Assembly (NCBI GenBank): GCA_949358305.1
Contig: OX442318.1
Location: 9,410,501 to 9,474,500, forward strand
Length of the DNA: 64,000 nt
Source: Strigamia acuminata
Lineage: Eukaryota > Arthropoda > Chilopoda > Geophilomorpha > Linotaeniidae
Reading direction: 5' to 3'
A model generated the notes under the pieces. The model made no database searches. It was given only the letters and a program-made list of their open reading frames with translations, and was not told the origin of the DNA. The position numbers and the translations under genes are program-made. Positions 1 through 11,345 of this stretch are shown in pieces (the first letter of the stretch is position 1; each line of letters starts with the position of its first letter).

Positions 1-178
1 TCGAGTGAAAAGAAAAAGCTGATAATGCGTGTTGTTGTGTATATTTACCGCGTGCAAACAGATAGCTGGGAACGAACTAGCTCATTACCAACACACTTGT
101 CAACATTTTCTAGTTTTGTTCAACATTGTTTATTTATCTATATCGTCTTGATATAGATACGAAACAGAGATCAATCAC

Positions 179-285
179 TATACTCTGTTCCGATACAACG
201 TTGTCCTAATTCCAGCCGTATCACTGGTGTAGTGGCACAAAAAAGTAGTCCATAACACCAGAATTGTTATCTAACTAGGCAAAAC
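179..285. mobile_element. Truncated end of an ACTATACTC-type MITE
   Basis: The segment begins with ACTATACTC and holds a block (CACTGGTGTAG, then AAAAAAGTAG, then ACACCAGAATTG) that recurs at 33341-33410 and, more weakly, near 44065-44105. It stops at the palindrome at 286, so only one end of the element is present. It belongs to the commonest short-element family in this window, with better copies at 31518-31938 and 44008-44410. No coding capacity. The sequence before it (1-178) shows nothing recognisable. Confidence 0.55.
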
Positions 286-315
286 ATGCATCCCGCAAAC
301 GTTTGCGGGATGCAT
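286..315. repeat. Perfect 30-bp palindrome at a transposon junction
   Basis: Two 15-base arms meet head to head at 300/301: ATGCATCCCGCAAAC followed by its exact reverse complement. The right arm is the start of the MITE at 301-739. The left arm equals the terminal 15 bases of the same family, so this looks like the remnant of a second copy abutting in opposite orientation, or a fold-back joint. Confidence 0.8.
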
Positions 316-739
316 TTTTCCCTTATTTTGCTCCACGATACACTATTTTAGTGCCATATCGTAAGGGAAAAATCTTTAGTGTATCGTTTTCAACACTAAA
401 TTAAAATATAGCGCAGCCAATCAAAATTGAGAACACTATATTGTTAGCTCCGCCCATTGCAAATGGCGATTATTTTTTTGTCCTGATCAAACACATCACA
501 GTCATAGGTACGTAGATTGAATGATAAGTGAGGCCCAAAATTGAATTTTAGGCCCAAAACCATACTTTATAGGCATAATAATGGAATTTTATGCAGAAAT
601 TTGCAAATTTACGCCCCCAAATTGAATTTTTAGACCCAAAATTACTAACTGTCAGCAGTTGGCTGAAATAGTGTAGTGATAAGGAAAAAGTGCAGCCCGC
701 ATAGTCTTTAACTGTAAGGGAAAAATGCATCCCGCAAAC
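301..739. mobile_element. Long-TIR MITE, copy 1
   Basis: The element starts GTTTGCGGGATGCATTTTTC and ends with the matching inverted sequence (ATGCATCCCGCAAAC), so it has its own terminal inverted repeats of about 25 bp. Its whole body is the reverse complement of 1730-2229, with small differences. Landmarks are repeated 'GGCCCAAAATTGAATTT' blocks and a TTAGCTCCGCCCATTG segment. No coding frame. It is followed by ACTCTATTAT, which also follows copy 2. Confidence 0.8.
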
Positions 740-1729
740 ACTCTATTATCTCATGCAAAAAGGCTTAAATTTGAGTTTAATAAGCAAACTTCAATGGATA
801 AATAATTACACAAAATGAAGACTGGTATAAACCGGTGGGAAAACACAGCGAAATCAACTTTGAAGGATATCTGAAATGTTGACCGATCTTTTAGAAAATC
901 CAACCGTATTGTTTGATTTCCACTTAGATCCTTCGTGTTTACAGGTAACTGGTTTTCAAAAAATGTTTCTCCATTGCCCCAATTCTGAAAATTGTAGAAA
1001 TTCTTTCCAATAAAGTCCAGTCCAGAAATGTCCACAACATTCCCCTTATTTTCTCCAAACACAAAAATAACAAGATAATAATATAATGGCTGACAACTGA
1101 TCTAATATAACAGCAAACCTTGAATCGATTCGACTTTCTATATGTGCTGCCATTGTATAGGCAGGTTATATGAAAGTAATATATGACCCTACGTCTCGTT
1201 TCTATTACAAATTTGCAGCCGCCAGTACGCAAGAAAAGTCTAATGTCAAGGAAAGAACCCATGCGTGAATTTTCATCTCCATGTGTGAAGATGAAAGGAA
1301 GTAGAAGAGAGGTATCACACCATGCACTGCACGCCATTATGCTCATGATCTACAGTGTGCCATACATCTACATACCTTCTTTTCACAATGTCCACAAAAA
1401 AATAATTTAAAATAATATCTCTTTTGTGTTTGTAGTCCCGCATGGTTCATAAATACATTGAGTTATAATGCAATGTATTTTGATATGCATTGGGTTTGCC
1501 AAAAATAGTTTTAGTAATACAATTGGTTTGCAAATAATTTTGTAAAATGTATTACGAAATATATTCCCTAGTATGTGTTTTAATGCCAAATATAATTTGC
1601 CATAGGTCTTCCCCTGAATACATGACGTTATATTTGAGTACATTGACTGTTTTAGATCGATTTTGACGGGTGCGATGCCGGGAAGCATCGAATTCAAAAC
1701 GAATTAAAACGGACTTCATTTATTAGAGA
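740..1729. other. Spacer between two inverted MITE copies
   Basis: About 990 bases with no supported gene. Short open frames on both strands have no recognisable domains. The part at 1437-1600 is an AT-rich dispersed repeat (TGTAAAATGTATTACGAAATAT) with relatives near 16070-16180 and 43913-44490. If the two flanking MITEs are the arms of one composite fold-back element, this is its interior. Confidence 0.5.
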
Positions 1730-2229
1730 GTTTGCGGGATGCATTTTTCCCTTTCAGTTAAACACTATACGGTATAAAAATAGTGTAAGGGAAAAATGAT
1801 AAATTAAGTTTTTGCGGGCTGCACTTTTCCCTTATCACTACACTATTTCAGCCAACTACTGACAGTTAGTAATTTTGGGCCTAAAAATTCAATTTGGGGG
1901 CGTAAATGTGCAAATTTCTGCATAAAATTCCATTATTATACCTATAAAGTATGGCTTTGGGCCTAAAATTCAATTTTGGGCCTCAAATTCAATTTTGGGC
2001 CTCACTTATCATTCAATCTACGTACCTTTGACTGTTGTGTTTGATCGGGACAACAAAATAATCGCCATTTGCAATGAGCGGAGCTAACAATATAGTGTTC
2101 TCAATTCTGATTGGCTGCGCTATATTTTAATTTAGTGTTGAAAACGATACACTAAAGATTTTTCCCTTACGATATGGCACTAAAATAGTGTAACGTGGCA
2201 CAAAATAAGGGGAAAATGCATCCGCAAAC
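1730..2229. mobile_element. Long-TIR MITE, copy 2 (inverted)
   Basis: This copy lies opposite to 301-739. It starts GTTTGCGGGATGCATTTTTC and ends ATGCATCCGCAAAC, with one base lost in the terminal repeat. It is about 60 bp longer than copy 1 because of an extra segment near 1760-1815 that repeats the AAGGGAAAAATG and TTTTTGCGGGCTGC motifs. Together the two copies form a roughly 440-500 bp inverted repeat that could fold into one long hairpin. Confidence 0.8.
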
Positions 2230-3245
2230 ACTCTATTATTTTCTCTTATTTTTACACTAAAAGAAACTAAATTTTTTAAATTGTATCATGAAATGCGTTA
2301 TTTAAGGTGCATCCAAAAACTCTGTGGAATGACGAAAAATTTGAAAAAAATTAACTTCTATTATTTTTATTTAATTTTCCTTTTGGGATTATTAAATATA
2401 ACACTCAAGTAATGTCTGATTAAATTTTCAGACTGATTCAATAATATTTATTTAAAATATCAACAATAAATAAAAAAAACAATGTCCAAAAAGTAATAGA
2501 TTTAATTCCAAGAAATGCCACACATTTTGTAATGCATTAATTGAGATGCAATATATTGTAAAATATATTTTTGAACCATGTTTGTTAATCCAAATTGTGT
2601 ACAATTGGAATCACCGCAATCAACTTTTGTGTGCCGCGCTTGAAACCATGACAACCAAGTAATTTAATTCCCTAAACACAGACTTGAGACAATTAAAACA
2701 AATGAGCCATAATTTCTTGTTGTGCCAGGTGTCATAAGCTGTGAAATTGTACCGGCGCTTACAATAGTGTGGAATTTCCAGATTTATTCTTTAATACCGT
2801 GAGCGATGTCCATTTCTGAACTCGCAATTTCCATGGGTTTTGGCACGTAATTTAGATTATTTTTTTTCTTTCTTTTTTTAAAGTTTTCTCTCTTGCAAAC
2901 AAAACAATCATTCGCTCGACTCGCGTCTTCATAAAGTTTGTGTTCCAATTAAAAAGAGCGATTTAAAATTTAGTTTTAAAAATAATGAGAATTATTATCT
3001 GGAGGGCATGCAATCTTTAGATAGAAATATTTCCCATCATTAATAAAGTTTATTCAGCTTCTTTTTATTTTCATTTCGTTTGTTTGAATGGGTATTTTTT
3101 TAACCCTCATCTTTGTGTTTTTTTTTATTAATTATGTATGAATTTATTAAGTGCACAGTTGGATTTTTTTATGTTCTGTAAAACGAATTGATATATAAAC
3201 ATGGTTGTGGAACTTCAAAGGATTTTCCAGGAATGGCTAGGAATT
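2230..3245. other. AT-rich DNA, no gene seen
   Basis: Unique-looking AT-rich sequence. One AT-rich near-palindrome (AATATATTGTAAAATATATT region, 2548-2570) recurs around 9575-9605 and 60610-60630. Homopolymer T tracts lie around 2860-2880 and 3120-3130. Nothing else could be supported. Confidence 0.4.
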
Positions 3246-3760
3246 TTAATAGAAATTTGTTAAAGTTTTAATGGATTTTTTTATAAATTTTGAGAAATTG
3301 TAATGGATTTTTGTTACGAATTTCGAGAAATTGTAATGGATTTGTAAGGAATTTTGAGGAATTCTAATGGGATTTTCGGAAAAAATTTCTACACATTTTG
3401 ATTGATTTCTAACGATTTTCCACAGATTTTCATTGATTTCTAACGATTTTTCACAGATTTTCATTGATTTCTATCGATTTTCCACAGATTTTCATTGATT
3501 TCTATCAATTTTCCACAGATTTTTATTCATTTCTAACGATTTTCAACAGATTTTCATTTATTTCTAACAATTTTCAACAGATTTTCATTGATTTCTAACG
3601 ATTTTCCACAAATTTTCATTGATTTTTATCGATTTTCCACAGATTTTCATTGATTTCTATCGATTTCCCACAGATTTTCATTGATTTCTGAAAATTTTCC
3701 ACAGATCTTTACTCATTTCTATCGATTTTCCATAAATTTTCATTAACTTCTAACGATTTA
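3246..3760. repeat. 31-bp minisatellite
   Basis: The best part (about 3400-3760) is a tandem array of a unit close to ATTTTCATTGATTTCTAACG followed by ATTTTCCACAG, about 31 bp, repeated some 11-12 times with 5-20% divergence. The left flank (3246-3400) is a more degenerate relative (TAATGGATTTTTxxxxxxAATTTxGAGAAATTG). Stops are rare on the minus strand only because of the base composition; I see no gene. Confidence 0.85.
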
Positions 3761-4679
3761 AACTCCAGAACATTTACCATCAAACTAACACTTAATTAAT
3801 TAATCCAGTTCAATTATCATGTTTTTCATTTGTTTTTATAAAGTTAAAACATATCAAACGTCTAATTAAAATTTTCCTTAGACACCCTCAAGTTGTTTCT
3901 CATAACTAAACAAAAAAATAACATAAAAATTAAATTTAAAAAAAAAAAAAAAAAAAAAAACTACAAGCAGCTAATTTAAAATCTTATCAAAACCGTCAGC
4001 TAATTTACCATCACATGCCAAGACCATCTCTCGAGTATGAAAATGAGGTAAACACAAACAACATTTGACGTCCATTGTCCCCTATTCTGTCGGATTTATT
4101 AAACCGTAAACACTTATCAATACAATCATGTCCAAACTTGGTAGAAACCCAGAGAAAAATCATAAAAACTTGCCAGCAAACCCTAAATGACACTTGACAC
4201 ATTCTATTAAAACACGGAAGGAGAAAATGACAAACAAAATATAAAAACAACACAAAAATGCATTTGCTAATTACGAAACGACACATCAGCGCCATTAATT
4301 AATATCGTTAAGGAAAAAGCACGAGAAAGAATAAGCACGCACGGTTATTAAGAATGCATGTCCCGAATGAAACATCTCAACGTCAAAAAGCATTAAAAAA
4401 AACCTATTCCACCCATCCATCTTCAGTGCACTACTTATGACAAGAGTCAAATATTGACTGCTAATAACGACAACTTTTGCGTGTACACAAAGTGTAAATA
4501 CACAACTTTCATCTTGTCGATATTCCTAAAAATAAACGTCTCGAGTATACTTAGTCTATGGATGTTGTATCCGAACTAACACGATCTTCAAAACACGAAT
4601 CGACTTATTTGTCTGAAATGACTTCGACGGATGTTGACCACTTGTAAGTCTTGATGATGTAGAAGAAAGGGAGATGTGA
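3761..4679. other. No gene seen; poly(A) tract
   Basis: Contains a run of about 24 A at 3937-3960, possibly the tail of an old retroposon although no body was recognised. The rest is unremarkable AT-rich sequence with short chance open frames. Confidence 0.35.
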
Positions 4680-5095
4680 GGGTGGTTTCACCAACGCGTG
4701 CATAAGCCTTACCGGGTGTAAGTGTGCTTATGGCGCCCTCAGGTAAGGAAGTATCCAAACTATCCAAACTAACCCCTAATGGGTTTTAGAAACTAAGGAC
4801 CAGGCCTAAAAAGAAAGACTTGTGCAGTATCAAAGAAACAGAACGTCTCTGGTTGAAATCAAGTCTTTTACTGATTAAACAATACACAAAATGATTACAA
4901 AGAAAACTTTAAATAAAGAAAGCACTTTAGCAAACTTGATAGCATTGTTACAACAATAGCACATGCAAGAAAAGGCTTAAAACTAGGGTTAACATGTAGG
5001 CAGACATCTTTTCGATCAGTTCAGTTGATATTTTCTATTGTAGCGGCATGCTACTTAAAGCCGGGTGTTATGTTACAGAGTACAAGTCACCAATA
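4680..5095 (-). mobile_element. Possible LTR remnant
   Basis: Read on the minus strand, the segment starts TGTAACATAACACCCGG, has an ATTTAAAG/TTTATTT poly(A)-signal-like area in the middle and reaches ACTGCACA near the other end, the layout of a retrotransposon LTR. No second copy, primer-binding site or target duplication was found, so this is a weak call. Confidence 0.3.
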
Positions 5096-5883
5096 AGCAA
5101 TGATTAACTAATGAATTATGAGTAATAACGTACTCCAATGACTGATTGAACTGCCAATTAAATTGTTGTTTATCATATATGTTGAAGAACAATTTGGGGA
5201 AAGAAAGAAAAAAAGATTAATATGACAAGAAGTTTGCACAAAGCTTCTGGAAATGAGCAAATAGTCAGAATTACTTCGGCTGCGGTGGCGTAATCCGTTC
5301 GAGAAAATTTCCTTTCAAAGTTTTGTAACATTTTTTTGCAAAAGAAACTCACGAAATTATTGTTGTTCAGTTTTATTTCTACGGGAAGTACATTTTATTT
5401 GTTTATGAAGTGCAGCAAAGCTCCAGGGGCAAAAGATAAACAATAGTTTGGTTCGCGATGTGTTTACACATTCACAAACTGGATACAACAGACATCTGAG
5501 TAGATTGCCAGTGCAAACTAAAACATTGTTACACGACAAAGTAATGTAATAATTTGCCCCGACATTTTAAATTGGATGTATGCATGTGTGCAATATGCAC
5601 CCGGATATCCCGAAGCTCAATTCAAACTGCACATACCCAGTGGTGAATTAACCGTCTCGAGGCCCCCAGTTGACAACTGTACACGGCAAAAAATAAATGA
5701 AAAAATACAAATATGTGCTTAAGACCACACGGTAGAAGTGAAGCTTCTTGACATAATCCTCAGGATTAAAAGAAGAGAAGGTTGCTATTCCGTTCCGCTA
5801 CTCTTTTCTTTCGTTGATGTCGTTCCGTTCCCGACAACGATATTTTAATTTTAATTAATTAATACAAATACAATTGTTCTGCA
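5096..5883. other. No gene seen
   Basis: Mixed-composition single-copy-looking sequence. I see no long open frame, repeat or RNA gene. It ends in AT-rich spacer just before the CRE-like array. Confidence 0.35.
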
Positions 5884-6103
5884 CCCATTACGTCACTTCC
5901 GTCACACCATTACGTCACTTTCGTCATACAATTACGTCACTTCCGTCACTCCATGACGTCACTTCCGTCACACCGTGACGTCACTTTCGTCATACAATTA
6001 CGTCACTTCCGTCACTCTATGACGTCACTTCCGTCACACCATGACGTCACTTCCGTCACACAATTACGTCACTTCCGTCACACAATTACGTCATTTTTGT
6101 TAC
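5884..6103. repeat. Ten-unit 22-bp array of CRE-like sites
   Basis: ACGTCA starts at 5890, 5912, 5934, 5956, 5978, 6000, 6022, 6044, 6066 and 6088, an exact 22-base period. The unit is close to CCATTACGTCACTTCCGTCA plus two bases. Four units (5956, 5978, 6022, 6044) carry the full palindromic cAMP-response element TGACGTCA; the others have TTACGTCA. Most units also have ACTTCCG, the reverse of an ETS core (CGGAAGT). Because 22 bp is about two helical turns, every site faces the same side of the DNA. It may be a plain satellite, or a regulatory cluster for bZIP/ETS factors. Confidence 0.9.
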
Positions 6104-8001
6104 ATTATTGGACTTACTACTGCGGCTAAAGAAGTTTGATCACTCCAAACAAAAAAACTTAAAGTTATCTCATAAAAGTACACATTTTATCTTGCACGTC
6201 AATAATCATTGATCACCGGTAAAGACGCACGCAGAAGGCGGTACACAACACAAATTGCGTGCCTGTTTCTCATTTGGTAAACACCTTCATCTTTCCTGCA
6301 CATTTTTTTCTACCATCCCATTTCCATTATTTCTGCCATCCTTCGCAATCCCGATCGATGATGAGGAAAAGAGATGGCAGAGCTGGAGAAAAAGAAGAAT
6401 AAAAAAAAAAAAAAGAAAAAAAATGAAACTATTTGTGAATATGTACGCTAGAGACAGCAGCTGGTAACAAGAACCAAATTGTAACAAATTCCCAAGAACC
6501 TTTAGCAAAGCAACTTTTTTTCCCTCCTCCCCCTCCTCCCCCTGCCACCTTTTAAGCTTTTGCTAGCTATGAGCCGAGCTAAAAATGTCACAAGTTGCTA
6601 AGATTGGCAAGCAAGATATTCTAACTAGTTGAAGTAGCACACTCCCTTTCGCTTTCGCCTACAACTGCATTTACATGAGACGAGCAAACCTCCAAGCAAG
6701 TAAGTGAATGGAAATGGGCAAGTTGTGATCGACTTGAGATGCAATGCGCGATTCCTGCCATATACTTACTTGCAAGGAAAACTTTTCTCCTCCCCTCAAC
6801 CAAAAATTGCACTTGGCTTTCACGCGCTCTATGCCATAAATAAATAAAGACTGTAGCCAAAGCGACGCACCCAGGATTATAACAAGTTTCCACTTTAAAT
6901 CCTCTACGCTGGATTTGTCTTCGACCATTTTTTCACCCCATCTTCCTCATAACCTTTTCAAATAGAAGAGTTATTGCCGAATCAATGCTGCTGTCGGATT
7001 CTTTTGCGCTTGCAATGGATAAACCTGCTTGTGATAAGTCTTTTAGGCCATGCCAATTGTTGTTTTGTATAATGATAGCTATGGTGGGCACAGATTGACG
7101 GTCGAAAATCCGTTCAAATGTAGCAGAAACACTGCGGATCACCAACCAAAGTTTGACAGATTGGATTTTTCACGAGGACTTTGTCGGAACGGATTTCTCA
7201 CTCTCCCCTGGAATTTGTCACAGACCAATCTCATGGACATTCGTGGAACGTCTTTGTGGTACAGATTTACCCACTGAATCAGTGGTTTTAGTTACTTGCC
7301 TCTTGCAACAATTTCAGCTTAAAAATCTAAAATTATTTTTATAAAATTAATGAAGTGTTTCTTACTGAATCAATGTGCGACCGTCATTGTTGATGATGGG
7401 TAACAAGAGTGACTTTTGTCACTGTAGTAACAGCGTCATAATATAAAACAATGTTCAAGAATGACCAATGGAGTGCGAGACACTCCAATCACCGACTACA
7501 GAAAAATTAGTGATAATTTCTTTAACTAATGTTTATGTAAACCAAATGCAAATTTAACCGTCGGACAAATACCTAACAACGTAAACTTTGTAATGTTTGG
7601 ACTAATTTAACATAAATAACATTGGTATACTTGTAGAATAAACAAATAAATTTAATCAAACATGAATATGCAAAGTAACAGTTGAATGACACGCTTATCT
7701 ATGGTTTTGTTCAAGCTCAGGTTTTCTTCAGTTGTTCCACTTAAGTTAGGTTCACTTAGATTGTCCTGCCAGATGTCTTCACATATGTTGAAAGTGCGGG
7801 AACATTCAGCCTGAAGTTCAATAGAACCTTACACAAGCTAAAGCACAACTGTCTGTCTCATCACTAGGTTAGTTACAGACCTTAGCGGCTTTTAAATAGT
7901 CAATTGATACTAAGAGTTTGTCCATTGTCCGTGATCACCAACATCGGCTATTCTTAAATGCGTTTTTGATGTGTTTTTCAATCAAAGTATGAATTCTCAG
8001 T
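6104..8001. other. No gene seen; moderately complex DNA
   Basis: About 1.9 kb. There is a purine-rich tract at 6360-6430 and a CCTCC-rich tract at 6520-6550. Overlapping short open frames on both strands between 6620 and 7345 have no recognisable domain or supporting splice structure. I call no gene. Confidence 0.35.
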
Positions 8002-8155
8002 AGAGCGGAATGAAACTGGACTCGTGTTCATAAAGTTGAAAATTACAATAATTTATTCATAAGTTAGAATACAGGGGGCGTTGTGGAAACGGCGTTGTGG
8101 AAACAGCGTCAGAAATTAACAAGAAGTGTGACATGCAGTGAAGCCAAACACTGCA
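8002..8155 (-). mobile_element. Solo LTR-like repeat, family F copy 1
   Basis: About 150 bp, repeated at 43773-43912 with clear identity (shared GAATGAAACTGGACTCGTG and GTGAAGCCAAACACTGCA). Read on the minus strand it begins TGCAGTG and contains CGCCCCCTGTA, TGTAATTTTCAACT and TGAACAC in the same order as the LTRs of the intact gypsy element at 52946-57941, which suggests a related family. This copy has an internal duplication of GCGTTGTGGAAAC. Confidence 0.55.
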
Positions 8156-8849
8156 GTTTTTATCAATAATTTTGCAGGAATAAAAATTTGATTTTAATTG
8201 TTTCTGATTAAACAAACGATGCTCTACAACTATACAATTGACATTTTTCAGATAGCATTGTTACTTTTTAAGTTACAACACAAAAAACTAGGATATATTG
8301 TTGAAAACTAAAATTTGTGTTGCTTAATGAATTGACCATCCCATGTTTACTACTGAAAACACTAGAAACACCCAGTGAATACGATGACATCGAAAATAAT
8401 GATTGAGCATAATGTTACAACTTCGGTCATCACCATGGTGACAAGAGTCCTTAAAAATCAGAAGGTTAAACTTTCAAAATATTTATCTGGCTCCATAAAA
8501 TAAAAAATTATTGTATACATATACAGATTGAAGGAATATAAGTAGTGTGGTGTCGTGAAGAAAAAGGCAATTTTGAAGTTCAAAAAGGCCTCCACAAATC
8601 ATAGCAAACTGATCGTAAGCTGAGGGAAATAGCGACAAATGAAAGAGCTGAACAGCTGCCAAAACATATATAAACCTTAGATTTCTCTTAGCTGGCTAAA
8701 AAGAAAACGAGGGCTCTGATCCTTTCCTTCACCAAAATTACTGAGCAAAAAAGAAAAGTTCACGCAAAACTTTTCATATAAATTGATGTATATAATATCT
8801 AATTTATAAAAATACAAAAATACAAAAATACAAAAAATTCACCCACCAA
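8156..8849. other. No gene seen
   Basis: AT-rich sequence with an ATACAAAAATACAAAAATAC stretch at about 8812-8835 leading into the next tandem repeat. No coding or RNA features recognised. Confidence 0.35.
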
Positions 8850-8995
8850 ATGCTACACAGCGAAGCCAACAGTTCCAAAAATACAAACATGCAGCACAGC
8901 AAAGCCAACATTTCCAAAAATACAAACATGCAACACAGCAAAGCCAACATTAAAAAAAATACAAACATGCAACAAAGCAAAGCCAACATTTCTCT
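8850..8995 (+). repeat. 39-bp tandem repeat, four units
   Basis: Units begin with ATGC(T/A)(A/G)CA at 8850, 8889, 8928 and 8967. The unit reads ATGCAACACAGCAAAGCCAA then CATTTCCAAAAATACAAAC. Because 39 is a multiple of three, the plus strand stays open for 63 codons (8850-9041), a 13-residue repeat rich in Asn, Lys and Ser. Nothing else suggests translation, so I treat it as a minisatellite. Confidence 0.8.
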
Positions 8996-11140
8996 CGAAG
9001 AATATCTTGGGTATCTTTGTGCGGTTATTGATGAATTTTAGCTTCACACCACTCAAGTGGTCCAATTTTAGGTGCCATTTCAAATTTACATTTCTTTCTT
9101 GGTATAATTAAGCCACCCTTGCTCTTTTCATTAGGCAAAGTCATTTTCTTTTGCCTTCCAAGATTGGAATGTAGGAAAAGGAGGCCGCAAACATCAAGCT
9201 AGCAATATTACGCAAATGGGCGAACGTGTTGAGAATGGCAAAAATAGCGTAGGCCACGCATCGAATATGAGGCAAATCAACCACCACCTTCCACCATTTT
9301 TTTTCCACCATCTTTAACACATTTGCTAACTTTTTCAATTTCCCACAGCAAACCATTCATTTTAACCTACATATTATTCTCAGCACAAGCACACTTTATA
9401 GGGGGGAAAAAATGAAAAGATTATCATCTCCATCCGCCATCCCCAGCCCTCTCCATTTGCACTGCTTAAAACTACAAAACCTCAGGTTTTTATCAATTAC
9501 ATAGATTTTTTTTAAAAGGTTCCCCTTCTGGTAAAACACATCACTTCATTATGGATTAATTTTACACATACGGTTCAAAAATATATTTTACAATATATTT
9601 CTTTTCGCTTAACACAGTCCATGTATTTTCAGGTCGATTGGTTAAAGCGCCATTTAGTTTATTTTTAGTTCGCAACTAATTTTATAGAGAGTGCAATGGG
9701 TAAATAATAAAAATAAATAAGCATGAAGCATCTAGTGGTGATTTTAAACACTACTGGTAAAAGCCAAAAGCTGTTATCTGAAGCGCTCTTTAGTAATGCA
9801 GCAAAGCCAGCTTAAAAGTTATGCTAGAGCTTTAAAGGCAGAAATTTAAATTCAGAATATTTAATTAAATAAATATCCAATGTATTTAAAAATATTTAAA
9901 AATACATTACAATATAATGTCAATATATTGTATTTGTAAAAATGTTTCAGGTAGGCTTCGCTGCTTGAAATTATTTTTTAATTATTTTTTAATTTATCTT
10001 TTAAACATTAAAAAAAATGCAACTTTAATTATAATTAATTGTAATTAATTGTCAGATTTTTTTTGTGACTAACATTAAAAAAGCATGTGATTTATGTATT
10101 CCTCTGCATATTTATTTTTCCACGGTTGCAAGTGCTATTTAATTTCAATTACTTTTGAAAGAAAGGATAAAAAAATCAATTGCAATGACCATAAAAATAA
10201 TCTATTCCAGCATCTTTTGTTTTCCTTCCACTGCAACGATTTCTGATTCCCAATGGCTTCGGCTGACTTGCCCCAACACTAGTATCTGCTTTGCAGCAAA
10301 GCAAAGCAGAACAAAGCACACATCTTGGTAAACAATCTAAAAATTTGCACATATTGTCTCGTTTCTATGCGCATAATCAACAATTTTTGTGTTTTCTTTA
10401 CACGACTTTGATTTGTCTCGCTATCCACTCATGTTGTTAAGGTTATAGATCTGAGTGAAATCGCCACTTATTTTTCACGACTCCCCTTTTATGGCTTATG
10501 CCTCTTGTTGGCTACGTTGCCCCGGTTTACCAAACAACTCTCATTGCCCTTATCAACTCTAAAACGACGTCTCATCAAATTGTATCTCGACATCACATCA
10601 TAACAATTTTAAGTATCCAACTCACAATCAACTTTTGTCTTCTAATCAATCGACAACGAGGAACATCTCAAACAATCACGCCCGCTTAACCGGAAGTGAT
10701 TTATTGTGACCTACTAACATAAAAAAGATACACTTCCGAAAATTACACGAGGGAAGCCGCTCTCTGTTTAATGTTGTTTGTCAAAACTAAAATGGCTTCC
10801 GACGAGTGCGATCTAGCAGCACATCGTAGCAACATTGTGCATTATGCGCTATATTTAATGCATTCCAAAATGCTTAGCATTTCACCGAATTAAGGGAAAC
10901 ACATGTGTAAGATACTCACAGATTGTTGTAATATTAAACATGGAGAATTGTTATATCATGCTGAATGAGACCCTAAAATAATTTCATTCCATAAACAGCC
11001 AACAATGCAAACAATGAGCTCAAAGTTTGCACTATTTTGTCTGTGTATGCATCCAATCTGAGCAATCAGGCCTAGTGTATGAATACTGTAAACAAGAGTT
11101 GCTAGGTAAAAAATAGTTCCAAGATCCAAGTCGAATTTTA
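8996..11140. other. No gene seen; AT-rich with dispersed motifs
   Basis: About 2.1 kb. AT-rich near-palindromes of the TATTTTACAATATATT type occur at 9580-9600 and 9895-9945. The stretch 10400-10720 is less AT-rich and looks single-copy. No domain-bearing frame was found. Confidence 0.35.
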
Positions 11141-11224
11141 TCATTTGATATTCAATGATGTCATTTCATCATTTGATATTCAATGATGTCATTTCATCAT
11201 TTGAGATTCAATGATGTCATGACA
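11141..11224. repeat. 28-bp tandem repeat, three units
   Basis: Units start TCATTTGATA at 11141, 11169 and (as TCATTTGAGA) at 11197. Each contains TTCAATGATGTCAT, so the array repeats a CRE-like TGATGTCAT half-site three times at a fixed 28-bp spacing. Confidence 0.85.
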
Positions 11225-11275
11225 TCAGAACTTTGTTCACCAACATGACTGTCTTCATGAAGACAATAATAGTTT

Positions 11276-11345
11276 GTAGTGGTGGTCCAGTGGTTAAGGA
11301 CTAGCTATCTTTCCATACCGGTTTCAATCCTGGTGTGTGTGAAAA
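11276..11345 (+). ncRNA. tRNA-like Pol III promoter fragment, probable SINE head
   Basis: An internal A box (TGGTCCAGTGG, 11283-11293) and B box (GGTTTCAATCC, 11330-11340) sit 47 bp apart start to start, as in a tRNA gene. The T arm can pair with one mismatch, but the putative acceptor strands (GTAGTGG and the sequence after the B box) do not pair, so this is not a working tRNA. It fits the head of a tRNA-derived SINE or a decayed tRNA pseudogene. The body and tail were not delimited. Confidence 0.5.

Noticed and set aside
5884-6103. CRISPR-like array appearance of regular repeats
   Set aside because: The 22-bp units are contiguous without distinct spacers, and the genome is eukaryotic.
8850-9041. 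63-codon frame with a 13-residue repeat
   Set aside because: Open only because the 39-bp unit is a multiple of three; no other sign of a gene.
11276-11345. Functional tRNA gene
   Set aside because: A and B boxes are present but the acceptor stem does not pair.
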